Positions 1-6,446 of a stretch of 8,616 nucleotides of DNA are shown one piece after another. The notes below the pieces were generated by a model that saw nothing but the letters and a program-made list of their open reading frames with translations, did not search any database and was not told the origin of the DNA. A program made the position numbers and the translations under genes. Origin of the DNA: a bacterium (GTDB lineage Bacteria > SZUA-79 > Acidulodesulfobacterales > Acidulodesulfobacteraceae); the NCBI GenBank assembly GCA_021791295.1, contig JAJYWW010000020.1, positions 1-8,616 on the forward strand, in the 5' to 3' direction. Each line of letters begins with the position of its first letter. Position 1 is the stretch's first letter.

Positions 1-1337
1 TTAATGCCCGCCGTTTTTAATCTTAACGCCATGTCGTAAGGCCTTAAACCCGAAATAACGGCGTTTTCTATGTAATCTTTATATTTTTCAAAATCTACGT
101 CCCATATCCATGAAACGTCCCTTCCGTCTGCTGCCCTGTCGGAAAAAGCTAATAGAATATTAACCTTAGAACCGCTTTCAGTCAATTTCTTAAGAACGCC
201 CGCAAATCCCGCCGGATTTTTAACTAAGTCTATATTTATTTCAAAACCCCCTGCTTTTTTTTTATACGATCTGCCGAATTTAGTTTTAAAATTTTCGAAT
301 GAAGTTTTTATAATATCGTCGCCGATATTAAGGTGATACTTTAAAACCTGATATGCCGCAAGATAGTTCGCCGCGTTATAATCTCCAGATAAAGCGGGTT
401 TAAAAGAAAAAAAACACGGTTTTTCATTTTTTAATTCTAAGGTTAAACTGCCCAAAATATTTTGCGCTGCTTTTATATCCGGTTCATGACTTGCAAAACC
501 GCATTCTTCGCATTTAAAATTATATAAAAAACGGCTTATCGTGAGGTTTTTTGAAGAAAACATCATATTTTTACAGTTAGGACAGGTTACCGCATCGGAC
601 AATTCCATTCCGGCAGAATTTTCGGCAGAATTAATATCGTTTGAATAATTTGAATTAAAAAATGATTCGTCGAAACCGAAATATTTTTTATCCGCGTTTA
701 TTTCATATCCCAAAAAAGCCGCTAACGGCTCAAAAGAAGGCAAGACTAACGAAATTTTCCCCGATGCATTATTTTTATACTCTTCCGATATTTTTTTTAC
801 GGCTTTTTTTATTTCAAATACCGTAGAGTTTACTTCTCCGTACCTGTCTAACTGATCCCTGTAAAAATTAGTAGCCGTTATTATTTTAGGATTTAAAATT
901 GAACATACGGCGGGAAAAACTTTTTCGTCGCATTCCATGACTACAATATCTGCGCTAAATCTAAAATCAAGCGTTGCAATGCCTTTAACGCCTATACCCG
1001 ATGATTTCGATAACTTATAAGAACCGATAATAGCCCCTAAAATTCCATTCGTCATATTAGCACCGTTAGAATTAAAACATACTCTTTTCCCCGAAAGATT
1101 AATAGTTTCGGCGATAATGTTGGAAGTAGTAGTTTTTCCGTTTGTGCCGGTTACCAGTATAACGGGAATGCCAAGAGATGTTATATGTTTCGCAAAATTT
1201 TCAAAAACATTTCTGTCAATTTTACGCAAAATATGAGCCGGAAGGACGTCGCCTTCTCTTTTTAATATTTTATTTAAGATGAATTTTAAAAAAATATATA
1301 AAAAAATTTCCGCTTTTTGTTTTTTATTAAGAAGCAT
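1..1337 (-). CDS. murT: Lipid II isoglutaminyl synthase, Mur-ligase-like subunit MurT (3' end cut by the window edge)
   Basis: MurT is the ATP-binding subunit of the MurT/GatD amidotransferase, which converts D-glutamate at position 2 of lipid II to D-isoglutamine on the inner face of the membrane. I translated 445 codons with no stop. The P-loop GTNGKTT lies at residues 64-70 and the Mur-ligase segment TNFYRDQLDRYGEV at 156-169. A four-cysteine zinc ribbon is formed by CPNC (252-255) and CEEC (276-279). The C-terminal DUF1727 signature, ADGRDVSWIWDVDFE, is at about 403-417, and the LRPYDMALRLKTAGI tail is at 431-445. The acidic residues near 400-407 match the region that completes GatD's catalytic site in characterised pairs. 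The TAA-like TTA at bases 1-3 is out of frame, so the gene continues left by only a few residues if of usual length. The start at 1335-1337 fits the family N-terminus but has no Shine-Dalgarno. A low-complexity Asn/Ser-rich stretch (about 226-246) precedes the zinc ribbon. Its partner gatD is 4.2 kb away rather than adjacent. Confidence 0.95.
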   Translation of the reverse strand, partial: MLLNKKQKAEIFLYIFLKFILNKILKREGDVLPAHILRKIDRNVFENFAKHITSLGIPVILVTGTNGKTTTSNIIAETINLSGKRVCFNSNGANMTNGILGAIIGSYKLSKSSGIGVKGIATLDFRFSADIVVMECDEKVFPAVCSILNPKIITATNFYRDQLDRYGEVNSTVFEIKKAVKKISEEYKNNASGKISLVLPSFEPLAAFLGYEINADKKYFGFDESFFNSNYSNDINSAENSAGMELSDAVTCPNCKNMMFSSKNLTISRFLYNFKCEECGFASHEPDIKAAQNILGSLTLELKNEKPCFFSFKPALSGDYNAANYLAAYQVLKYHLNIGDDIIKTSFENFKTKFGRSYKKKAGGFEINIDLVKNPAGFAGVLKKLTESGSKVNILLAFSDRAADGRDVSWIWDVDFEKYKDYIENAVISGLRPYDMALRLKTAGI

Positions 1338-1341
1338 AATA

Positions 1342-1359
1342 AAATTAATTAGTTAATTT
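1342..1359. repeat. Inverted repeat just upstream of the murT start
   Basis: AAATTAA (1342-1348) and TTAATTT (1353-1359) are perfect inverted arms around a 4-base spacer, beginning 4 bases upstream of the murT ATG. In RNA this could weakly sequester the start region, or in DNA serve as an operator. The AT-only arms make chance occurrence quite possible. Confidence 0.35.
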
Positions 1360-1389
1360 ATTTTACTTTAAATATCAAAGGTTTAATAT

Positions 1390-1416
1390 TGATTAAAAAT
1401 TAATCATTTTGATTAA
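1390..1416. repeat. Three TGATTAA half-sites spaced exactly 10 bp
   Basis: TGATTAA occurs at 1390-1396, its reverse complement TTAATCA at 1400-1406, and TGATTAA again at 1410-1416. The first two form a perfect inverted repeat with an AAA spacer. The third continues the same 10-bp register, so all three face the same side of the helix. The block lies about 50-80 bases upstream of the murT start, inside the predicted transcript leader. A dimeric regulator site is a reasonable reading, but no regulator is encoded here. Confidence 0.4.
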
Positions 1417-1446
1417 CTGCTTAATTTTTATAAAATCTTTTTTCAA

Positions 1447-1452
1447 ATTATA
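1447..1452 (-). promoter_or_regulatory. Candidate -10 box for murT
   Basis: The minus strand reads TATAAT here, which would start transcription near 1440 and give murT a leader of about 100 bases. No good -35 lies 16-18 bp upstream (best is GTGAAT-like around 1470-1475), so this is a weak prediction. The AGGCTTT and TTCACA direct repeats at 1453-1482 would fall in its -35 to spacer region. Confidence 0.25.
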
Positions 1453-1488
1453 AGGCTTTCACAAAAGAAATTCACAGGCTTTGTAAAA

Positions 1489-1554
1489 TTGTAATAAAAA
1501 TGTAATAAAATCGTAACCTTAATGTAACATTACCGTCATAATTTTGTAACAAAG
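1489..1554. repeat. Degenerate 11-bp tandem array overlapping the metH 3' end
   Basis: Six consecutive 11-base units can be laid out at 1489, 1500, 1511, 1522, 1533 and 1544, with a consensus close to NTGTAAYAAAA. GTAA falls at 1491, 1502, 1513, 1524 and 1546, and the unit between has GTCA at 1535. A shorter relative, TTGTAAAA, sits just before at 1481-1488. Units 5 and 6 cover the metH stop codon and its last codons, so the array crosses from non-coding into coding DNA. It could be decayed slippage-derived sequence or helically phased binding sites. Its function is unknown. Confidence 0.6.
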
Positions 1555-3983
1555 CGCTTAATCTTCTCTACCGCTTCCATGGCATTCTTTGCATATATAT
1601 CGGCGTTAATAGATTTAGCATAATCTTCCGTCACTACGGCTCCCCCTACCATAGAAAAAACCTTTAAGCCATGTTTCTTTAGTTCTTTTATAACATGCTC
1701 CATCTCTGTTACGGTCGTAGTCATTAAAGCTGACAGTCCTACAAAATCGACTTTATTCTTCATAGCTTCTTCTACTATTTTTTCTGTTTTTACGTTTCTT
1801 CCTAAATCTATAACCTCGTAGCCGTTATTCTCGAGAAGCATCGTTACTATATTTTTTCCTATATCGTGTACGTCGCCTTCTACGGTAGCCATTAATATTT
1901 TCGGTCCGGAAGAAATTTCCAAATTTTTGGGCATTTCCTGCTTAATGCGGTTAAAAGCCGTTTTCATGGCATCGGCGCTTTCCATTACTTGCGGAAGAAA
2001 GTAGATATTTTTTTCAAACAGCCTGCCGACTTCTTCAAGCGCCGGAATTAAATATTTATTGCCTATGTCTAACGGCGATTCTCCGTCAGACAATAATTTT
2101 TCTACATATTGCGTTATATGTTCTTTTTCTCCTCGGATTACCGCTTCGCGCAAAAGTTCTCCTTCGGTTTTATCCGTTTCGCTTCCCGATTCTTTTCCGG
2201 CATTCTTATTTGAAGAATAGTTTTTCGCGGAGTCGGAAAATCTGTTTATATAGTTCTTAAATAAATAATCTTTGCCGAGAAGCGCATTCATAGCATAAAA
2301 ATTAGCCGTTAAATACTCGTCCTCCGGATTTATTATAGCGGCGCTTAGACCCTCTTTCAGGCATAAAGAAAGAAACGAAGAATTTATATAAGATCTTTTG
2401 GGAAGACCGAAAGAAACGTTGCTGACGCCTAAAACGGTCGGGAGATTAAGGCTGTTTTTATTTTTCGACAGAGCATCTATCGTTACCAAAGACTTTTCCT
2501 GTCCTGCGCTTATAGGCAGGGTCAAAAAATCTACGATTATATCGTATGGTTTTATACCGTAATCTATAAGCCTTTTATATATTCCGTAAGCTATATCTAT
2601 TCTTTTTTCCGCAGTTTCCGGAATGCCTTCGTCGTTTAAAGCTAAAATTAAAACTCCGGCGCCGTATTTTTTTATTAACGGCATAATTTTAGACAGTTTC
2701 TTTTCCTCTCCGCTTATAGAATTAACAAGCGGCTTGCCCGGATAAAGCATAAGTGCATCCTCTAAAACATCGGGGTTAGAAGAGTCGATGGATACCGGAA
2801 CATGCGATACTCCCGTCACGGCAATAATGCCGTTTTTCATCGATACCTTTTCATCGGTTCCCGGAACGCCGACATTTAAATCAAGGACGGCGGCTCCTGC
2901 TTCGACCTGCTTAACTGCCGTTTTTCTTATATAATTGGTTTTTCCGTTTTTAAGCTCTTCTATGAAGTCTTTTTTACCCGTAGGATTAATTCTTTCGCCG
3001 ATAATTACGGGCGGATGTTTATAGCCTATAGGGACAAATTCCGTTCTTGACGTTATTAGTAATCCGTCCTCCCTTTTTATGCCTTTTGCCGGCAACACGC
3101 CGCCGTTAATGATATCTATTTCTTTTCTTAAAGCTTTTATAAAATTTTCGTTGCTTCCGCAGCAGGCAGAAATAACCCTGACGCCTATAAGAGCTAGTTC
3201 CGAAACTAATGAGGTAAAATCTTCGGGCTTTCCGGGAAAAATAGTAATACCGTCTTTTAATTTCGGAATTCCGGCGTTGGGTTTAGAAATCAGCGGCACA
3301 TCCGTCACCGAAGCCATTTTTTTTAAAATCTCGTAAATTCCGGACGGTCCAACCGAACAGTTAGCCCCTATAACGTCTGCCCCAAGACTGTCGGCCGTTA
3401 TGGCAAAAACCTCCGGAGTGGTTCCGAGTATAGTCCTGTACGAAGCGTCAAACGTCATCATTGCAATAACCGGTTTATCGGACAATTCTTTAACGGCTAT
3501 AATTGCGCTTCTTATCTCCTGCAGGTCTATCATAGTTTCAAGCTGAAAAATGTCGGCTCCGGCATCTAAACCTGCTTTTACTTGTTCCTTGTAAATCTCA
3601 ATGCTTTCTTTAAAAGTAATCTCCCCGACGGGATAAATAAATTTTCCGGTAGGACCTAAAGACATAGCCGTCAGCGCACCGTCGCCCGCAATCTGCTTAA
3701 CCGCTTTAACAGCATTAAAATTTACCTCGTAAATTTTATCCGACAAGCCGTATTCAGCCAATTTAGGTCTGTTGGCGCCGAAAGTGTTCGCAACTATTAT
3801 TTCGCTGCCGGCATTATAATAGCTTTCATGGACTTCTTTAATATATTTGATTTTTTCGGTAATATTAAAACTTTCGGGAAGCAGTCCTTTAGGCAGAAGG
3901 TTTTTAAGCTGAAGAACCGTTCCCATAGCTCCGTCCGAAAGTATCAGCTTTTTTTTTAACTCCTCCCTAAAATTTTTTATCAT
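1536..3983 (-). CDS. metH: Cobalamin-dependent methionine synthase, short form without reactivation domain
   Basis: MetH transfers a methyl group from methyl-tetrahydrofolate through cobalamin to homocysteine, giving methionine in the cytoplasm. The 815 residues show four domains in order. The homocysteine domain (1-290) has DGAMGT at 17-22 and zinc ligands Cys209, Cys274 and Cys275. The pterin domain (about 325-580) has IGERINPTGKK at 328-338, LDLNVG at 367-372 and NSISGE at 421-426. A polar, probably flexible linker spans about 583-608. The B12 cap (about 610-685) includes FLPQVMESADAM. The B12-binding Rossmann domain (about 693-815) carries DVHDIG at 704-709, with His706 as lower cobalt ligand, and MVGGA near 778. 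The C-terminal SAM-binding reactivation domain of E. coli MetH (about 1,200 residues in all) is absent, so oxidised cobalamin must be repaired by a separate protein. It is the only gene here with a clear Shine-Dalgarno (3994-4000). It lies 81 bases downstream of murI and may be co-transcribed with it. Confidence 0.95.
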   Translation of the reverse strand: MIKNFREELKKKLILSDGAMGTVLQLKNLLPKGLLPESFNITEKIKYIKEVHESYYNAGSEIIVANTFGANRPKLAEYGLSDKIYEVNFNAVKAVKQIAGDGALTAMSLGPTGKFIYPVGEITFKESIEIYKEQVKAGLDAGADIFQLETMIDLQEIRSAIIAVKELSDKPVIAMMTFDASYRTILGTTPEVFAITADSLGADVIGANCSVGPSGIYEILKKMASVTDVPLISKPNAGIPKLKDGITIFPGKPEDFTSLVSELALIGVRVISACCGSNENFIKALRKEIDIINGGVLPAKGIKREDGLLITSRTEFVPIGYKHPPVIIGERINPTGKKDFIEELKNGKTNYIRKTAVKQVEAGAAVLDLNVGVPGTDEKVSMKNGIIAVTGVSHVPVSIDSSNPDVLEDALMLYPGKPLVNSISGEEKKLSKIMPLIKKYGAGVLILALNDEGIPETAEKRIDIAYGIYKRLIDYGIKPYDIIVDFLTLPISAGQEKSLVTIDALSKNKNSLNLPTVLGVSNVSFGLPKRSYINSSFLSLCLKEGLSAAIINPEDEYLTANFYAMNALLGKDYLFKNYINRFSDSAKNYSSNKNAGKESGSETDKTEGELLREAVIRGEKEHITQYVEKLLSDGESPLDIGNKYLIPALEEVGRLFEKNIYFLPQVMESADAMKTAFNRIKQEMPKNLEISSGPKILMATVEGDVHDIGKNIVTMLLENNGYEVIDLGRNVKTEKIVEEAMKNKVDFVGLSALMTTTVTEMEHVIKELKKHGLKVFSMVGGAVVTEDYAKSINADIYAKNAMEAVEKIKRFVTKL

Positions 3984-3993
3984 ATAATATATA

Positions 3994-4000
3994 CTCCTTT
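3994..4000 (-). promoter_or_regulatory. Shine-Dalgarno of metH
   Basis: The minus strand reads AAAGGAG, 10 bases upstream of the metH ATG at 3981-3983. It fixes that start and is the only strong Shine-Dalgarno in front of any gene in the window. Confidence 0.75.
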
Positions 4001-4016
4001 TTTATACATTTAATTG

Positions 4017-4022
4017 ATTATA
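4017..4022 (-). promoter_or_regulatory. Possible -10 box for metH
   Basis: The minus strand reads TATAAT here, 33 bases upstream of the metH start, within the 81-base murI-metH gap. No convincing -35 is visible at 16-18 bp (TAAATA or similar), and TA-rich sequence makes chance matches likely. If real, metH would be transcribed independently of murI. Confidence 0.25.
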
Positions 4023-4064
4023 TATAGTGCTTATAATAGTATTTATAAAAAGAAAATGCTTTTA

Positions 4065-4943
4065 TTACGAAAAATTAACTACGTAAACATTATCAATAGG
4101 CCTGCCGATAAATTTACCTCCAAGCTCCTTAAATCTTTCGGAATCGTCGCTCACAAAAAAGGTTTCTATTCCCAATTCATTTCCTGATTTAAGCATTCCA
4201 AATTCTTCCAAATAATTTTTAACGGACCTCGCCGTTTCGACTCCCGAGTCTATAATTTCTGTATTTTCTCCTATTTCTTTTTCTATAAAATCCTTAAGAA
4301 TAGGATAATGGGTACAGCCGAGAACAAGGCATACAGGTTCTTCCTTTACGACGGAAGCTAAGTAATATTTTATTATGTTTTTCGTTATTTCTTCGTTTAA
4401 AAAACCTTCTTCCACTAAAGGTACGAAAAGCGGGCAGGATTTTTCTATAATTTTTAAATTTTCGTTAAAATTCATGCTTGAAACATTTGCCGTTTCGATT
4501 TTTTTAATGCCGTATAATAATCCGGCTTTTTCTTTTATCGTCTTAGAATATGCTCCGCTCTTAACGGTTGCCGAAGTGCCTATTACGGCAATAATTTTCC
4601 GTCCGGAAATTTTCAGGGATACCTCAACCGCTTTTTGCGCGCCCGGCTCTATAACTCCGAATACCGGAACGGGCGATATTTTGCGCAAATAATCAAGCGC
4701 CAGGCTCGAAGAAGTATTGCAGGCGACTATAGCTATTTTTATCTTTTTATCGGTTAAAAAACCTAATATTTCGGAGGAATATTTGATTATAGTTTCTTTG
4801 GATTTGTTTCCGTAAGGAACCCTTGCCGTGTCTCCGAAATAAATTAAGTCTTCAAAAGGCAAAATTTTTCTTATTTCTTTAAAAACGGTAAGCCCGCCGA
4901 GACCCGAATCGAATATTCCTATAGGTGAATTATTAAATTTCAT
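4065..4943 (-). CDS. murI: Glutamate racemase
   Basis: MurI interconverts L- and D-glutamate in the cytoplasm, supplying the D-glutamate that MurD adds to the peptidoglycan stem peptide. The 292-residue length is slightly longer than the usual 255-285. Family motifs are intact: IGIFDSGLGG at 8-17, DTARVPYGNKS at 38-48, ACNTSSSLALDYLR at 74-87 with catalytic Cys75, PLFVPLVEEG at 171-180, and LGCTHYPIL at 208-216 with the second catalytic Cys210. The ATG at 4941-4943 places IGIFDSGLGG at the normal distance from the N-terminus, although no Shine-Dalgarno precedes it. The gene is divergent from queF across 108 bases and is followed by metH on the same strand. Its product feeds the pathway whose later amidation step uses GatD and MurT, encoded on either side on the same strand. 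Confidence 0.96.
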   Translation of the reverse strand: MKFNNSPIGIFDSGLGGLTVFKEIRKILPFEDLIYFGDTARVPYGNKSKETIIKYSSEILGFLTDKKIKIAIVACNTSSSLALDYLRKISPVPVFGVIEPGAQKAVEVSLKISGRKIIAVIGTSATVKSGAYSKTIKEKAGLLYGIKKIETANVSSMNFNENLKIIEKSCPLFVPLVEEGFLNEEITKNIIKYYLASVVKEEPVCLVLGCTHYPILKDFIEKEIGENTEIIDSGVETARSVKNYLEEFGMLKSGNELGIETFFVSDDSERFKELGGKFIGRPIDNVYVVNFS

Positions 4944-4973
4944 TATTAAATTTTATTTATGATTTAAAATAAT

Positions 4974-4990
4974 TATGCTATAATTTATAA
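4974..4990 (+). promoter_or_regulatory. Extended -10 promoter for queF
   Basis: TGCTATAAT at 4976-4984 is a full extended -10 (TGnTATAAT). The surrounding TATGCTATAATTTATAA matches the bioF promoter at 6444-6460 at 16 of 17 positions. The -35 region (about 4956-4961) is weak, as is common for extended -10 promoters. Transcription would begin near 4991, giving a leader of about 60 bases. Confidence 0.6.
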
Positions 4991-5017
4991 AAACGTTACA
5001 AATACAGTAGATATTAT

Positions 5018-5048
5018 AAAATAAAAATCAAAAAATAAAAATCAAAAA
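5018..5048 (+). repeat. 14-bp tandem duplication in the queF leader
   Basis: AAATAAAAATCAAA occurs twice head to tail (5019-5032 and 5033-5046), with the 14-base period holding over 5018-5048. It ends 3 bases before the queF ATG. There is no Shine-Dalgarno, so this A-rich, unstructured leader may itself help ribosome loading. It may equally be a recent slippage event. Confidence 0.55.
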
Positions 5049-5051
5049 CTA

Positions 5052-5471
5052 ATGGAAGATAAATATTTTAACAAAAGATTTGATATTTTAGACGAAAAAA
5101 ACATAGACGTCGATATATTAGAAACATTAGATTTTCGGTATAAAGGAAGCGGTACTGCCGTAACTATATCCACCAAAGAATTTACGTCGGTCTGTCCATG
5201 GACTGGACTGCCGGATACGGCGGAAATTTTTATAACGTATATACCGTCGAAAAAATTAGTCGAGATGAAATCGCTGAAATATTATCTGCTTTCTTTCAGA
5301 AACGTCGGCATCCTGCAGGAACATGCCGTAAACAGAATAATTAACGATTTGACAGATCTGTTAAAACCCGAATTTATGGAAGTTACAGCAAAATTTGAAT
5401 CAAGGGGCGGATTAGACACGTTGGTTAAAGTAAAATACGAGAAACGGAAGCCGGAAAAGAAATTTAAATAA
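5052..5471 (+). CDS. queF: NADPH-dependent 7-cyano-7-deazaguanine reductase
   Basis: QueF reduces the nitrile of preQ0 to the aminomethyl group of preQ1 with two NADPH, a step of tRNA queuosine synthesis in the cytoplasm. The 139-residue protein is the short, single-domain (YkvM-type) form. EFTSVCPWTGLPD at 43-55 holds the thioimide-forming Cys48 and the acid Asp55. The NADPH-binding QueF motif is VEMKSLKYYLLSFRN at 70-84. Substrate-binding Glu90 lies in GILQEHAVNRI. The segment FESRGG at 115-120 matches the FNARGG-type stretch of homologues. The residue before Glu90 is Gln where many members have His or Tyr; this position varies in the family. The Lys-rich tail (131-139) is unremarkable. The gene stands alone on its strand between murI and gatD, with its own promoter and no other queuosine gene nearby. 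Confidence 0.93.
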   Translation: MEDKYFNKRFDILDEKNIDVDILETLDFRYKGSGTAVTISTKEFTSVCPWTGLPDTAEIFITYIPSKKLVEMKSLKYYLLSFRNVGILQEHAVNRIINDLTDLLKPEFMEVTAKFESRGGLDTLVKVKYEKRKPEKKFK

Positions 5472-5511
5472 GCGGATAAATTTTATTAGGTAAGTTTTAT
5501 TTATTAAGACA

Positions 5512-5561
5512 ATAGATATATAAAACATAAAATATCTATATTTATAATATATAATAGATAT
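5512..5561. repeat. Three-part AT-rich inverted repeat between convergent queF and gatD
   Basis: ATAGATAT (5512-5519), its reverse complement ATATCTAT (5532-5539), and ATAGATAT again (5554-5561) can form either of two mutually exclusive 8-bp stems. It occupies the short gap where queF and gatD transcripts converge, so a weak transcription-ending or RNA-protecting role is plausible. The stems contain only one G-C pair each and no clear T-run follows, so it is not a canonical terminator. Confidence 0.35.
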
Positions 5562-5568
5562 TAAGAGG

Positions 5569-6342
5569 TTAAAACTTTAAAAATCCTTTTAAATCGCGGA
5601 CGTCTTTTCGTGCTTTTAGTTCAAAATTATCGTCTATTTCGCCGGCTTTCAAGCCGTTTATTTCCATAGCTTCCCGTAAATTAACGCCGTATTTATTTTG
5701 CAAGGCTAAGTCGATAAGATAATCGCAAAAAACAAAATTTTTAGGCAGAAAACTGCCGTGCATATATGTTCCGAAAAAATTACCGGTTCTTGCCCCCTCG
5801 GTTTTGTCTTTTCCGTTGTTTCCGTATCCTCTTAATACGGTTCCCATGCAGTTTTGACCGCTATCCAAATATGTCCTGCCTCCGTGATTTTCAAAACCTA
5901 TTAAAACCGTATCGCCGGATTTAACGGCTATGTTTCCGGTCAGCCTGGGCGTTCCAGATTCCGTATAACCTTTAAATACCGATATGCCTTTCATTATTTT
6001 ACCGTCTGCAGACTTGTAATAGTCGCACAAAAGCTGATAACCGCCGCAAATCGCAAGCATAATCTTCTTCTTATTCAAAGATTCCATTAAAATATTTTTT
6101 TTGCCTGAAAAAAAATCTTCGTAAATTAGAGCCTGTTCGGCATCCTGTCCCCCGCCCATAAAAAAAATATCCGCCGATTCGCATTCTTTTTCATAATTTT
6201 TGCCTAAAGTAACGTCTATTATTTTAATTTCTATGCCGTAAACGGAACATCTATATTTAAAATATAGAATATTCCCCCTGTCTCCGTATATATTCATAAT
6301 TTCAGGATAAAGATCGGCGGCGGTTAATTCGAATTTTTTCAT
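5569..6342 (-). CDS. gatD: Lipid II isoglutaminyl synthase, glutaminase subunit GatD
   Basis: GatD is a CobB/CobQ-like class I glutamine amidotransferase that releases ammonia from glutamine and passes it to MurT for amidation of D-glutamate in lipid II. The N-terminal segment LYPEIMNIYGDRGN at 11-24 is diagnostic for the family and separates it from cobyric acid synthase. The nucleophile is Cys99 in LAICGGYQLL (96-105). GFENHGGRT lies at 149-157, and the catalytic His195 is in GTYMHGSFLPKN (191-202). As in characterised pairs there is no Glu following this His to complete a triad; an Asp from MurT is expected to do so. At 257 residues it is near the usual 240-250. The start at 6340-6342 gives the family N-terminus, without a Shine-Dalgarno. 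It is divergent from bioF and separated from murT by murI, metH and the opposing queF, which is unusual since the two are commonly adjacent. Confidence 0.94.
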   Translation of the reverse strand: MKKFELTAADLYPEIMNIYGDRGNILYFKYRCSVYGIEIKIIDVTLGKNYEKECESADIFFMGGGQDAEQALIYEDFFSGKKNILMESLNKKKIMLAICGGYQLLCDYYKSADGKIMKGISVFKGYTESGTPRLTGNIAVKSGDTVLIGFENHGGRTYLDSGQNCMGTVLRGYGNNGKDKTEGARTGNFFGTYMHGSFLPKNFVFCDYLIDLALQNKYGVNLREAMEINGLKAGEIDDNFELKARKDVRDLKGFLKF

Positions 6343-6358
6343 AATAATTTGAATTATT
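6343..6358. repeat. Palindrome abutting the gatD start
   Basis: AATAATT (6343-6349) and AATTATT (6352-6358) are perfect inverted arms around TG, immediately upstream of the gatD ATG on the minus strand. It could be a small operator or a weak hairpin over the start. The arms are A/T only, so chance is a real alternative. Confidence 0.3.
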
Positions 6359-6404
6359 TATTTACTAAACCCGCAAACTCAGTCGGAAGTAAGAGAATAA
6401 ATAA
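6354..6404. repeat. Interrupted hairpin in the gatD-bioF divergent gap
   Basis: TTATTTAT (6354-6361) pairs with ATAAATAA (6397-6404), TTACT (6362-6366) with AGTAA (6388-6392), and CCG (6371-6373) with CGG (6384-6386), around a 10-base loop. It lies in the leader region of gatD and upstream of the bioF promoter, and is noticeably more G+C-rich at its tip than other gaps here. It may be a regulatory RNA hairpin of gatD or part of a short mobile-element remnant. Confidence 0.35.
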
Positions 6405-6430
6405 ATCTGACACCTTTAATTTCTGTCCCC

Positions 6431-6446
6431 ATATTTATTTAAATAT
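6431..6446. promoter_or_regulatory. Palindrome in the bioF promoter spacer, possible operator
   Basis: ATATTTA (6431-6437) and TAAATAT (6440-6446) are perfect inverted arms around TT, sitting between the -35 position and the extended -10 of bioF. A repressor bound there would block the promoter. It does not match the BirA operator (TTGTAAACC-type arms) or the BioR site that I know. Confidence 0.35.

Larger units (their letters stand above)
1338..1535. other. Repeat-rich non-coding gap between metH end and murT start
   Basis: This 198-base AT-rich gap separates two genes on the minus strand and probably holds the murT promoter and leader. It contains, from the murT side, an AAATTAA/TTAATTT inverted repeat at 1342-1359, three TGATTAA half-sites at 1390-1416, and a TATAAT on the minus strand at 1447-1452. 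Further right are interlocked direct repeats, AGGCTTT at 1453-1459 and 1476-1482 and TTCACA at 1458-1463 and 1471-1476, and then an 11-bp-phased repeat array starting at 1489. No open frame or recognised structured RNA was seen. Confidence 0.7.

Noticed and set aside
1..3. TTA on the plus strand, a possible TAA stop for murT
   Set aside because: From the ATG at 1335-1337 there are 445 codons plus two bases, so this triplet is out of frame and the gene continues past the window edge.
4046..4060. Terminator after murI
   Set aside because: The minus strand has AAAA-GCA-TTTT followed by CTTTTT, but a four-pair A-U stem is too weak to count.
3984..4064. Cobalamin or SAM riboswitch controlling metH
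   Set aside because: The 81-base gap is too short for a cobalamin riboswitch and is almost pure A/T with no paired G+C helices as a SAM riboswitch would need.
4991..5054. PreQ1 riboswitch upstream of queF
   Set aside because: The AAAAACTAATGG just at the start recalls the A-rich tail of preQ1-I elements, but there is no GGTTC-type stem-loop or other core sequence before it.
5304..5324. QueF with Gln in place of the conserved His before Glu90, as a sign of inactivity
   Set aside because: Known short QueF proteins vary here (His, Tyr and others), while Cys48, Asp55 and Glu90 are intact.
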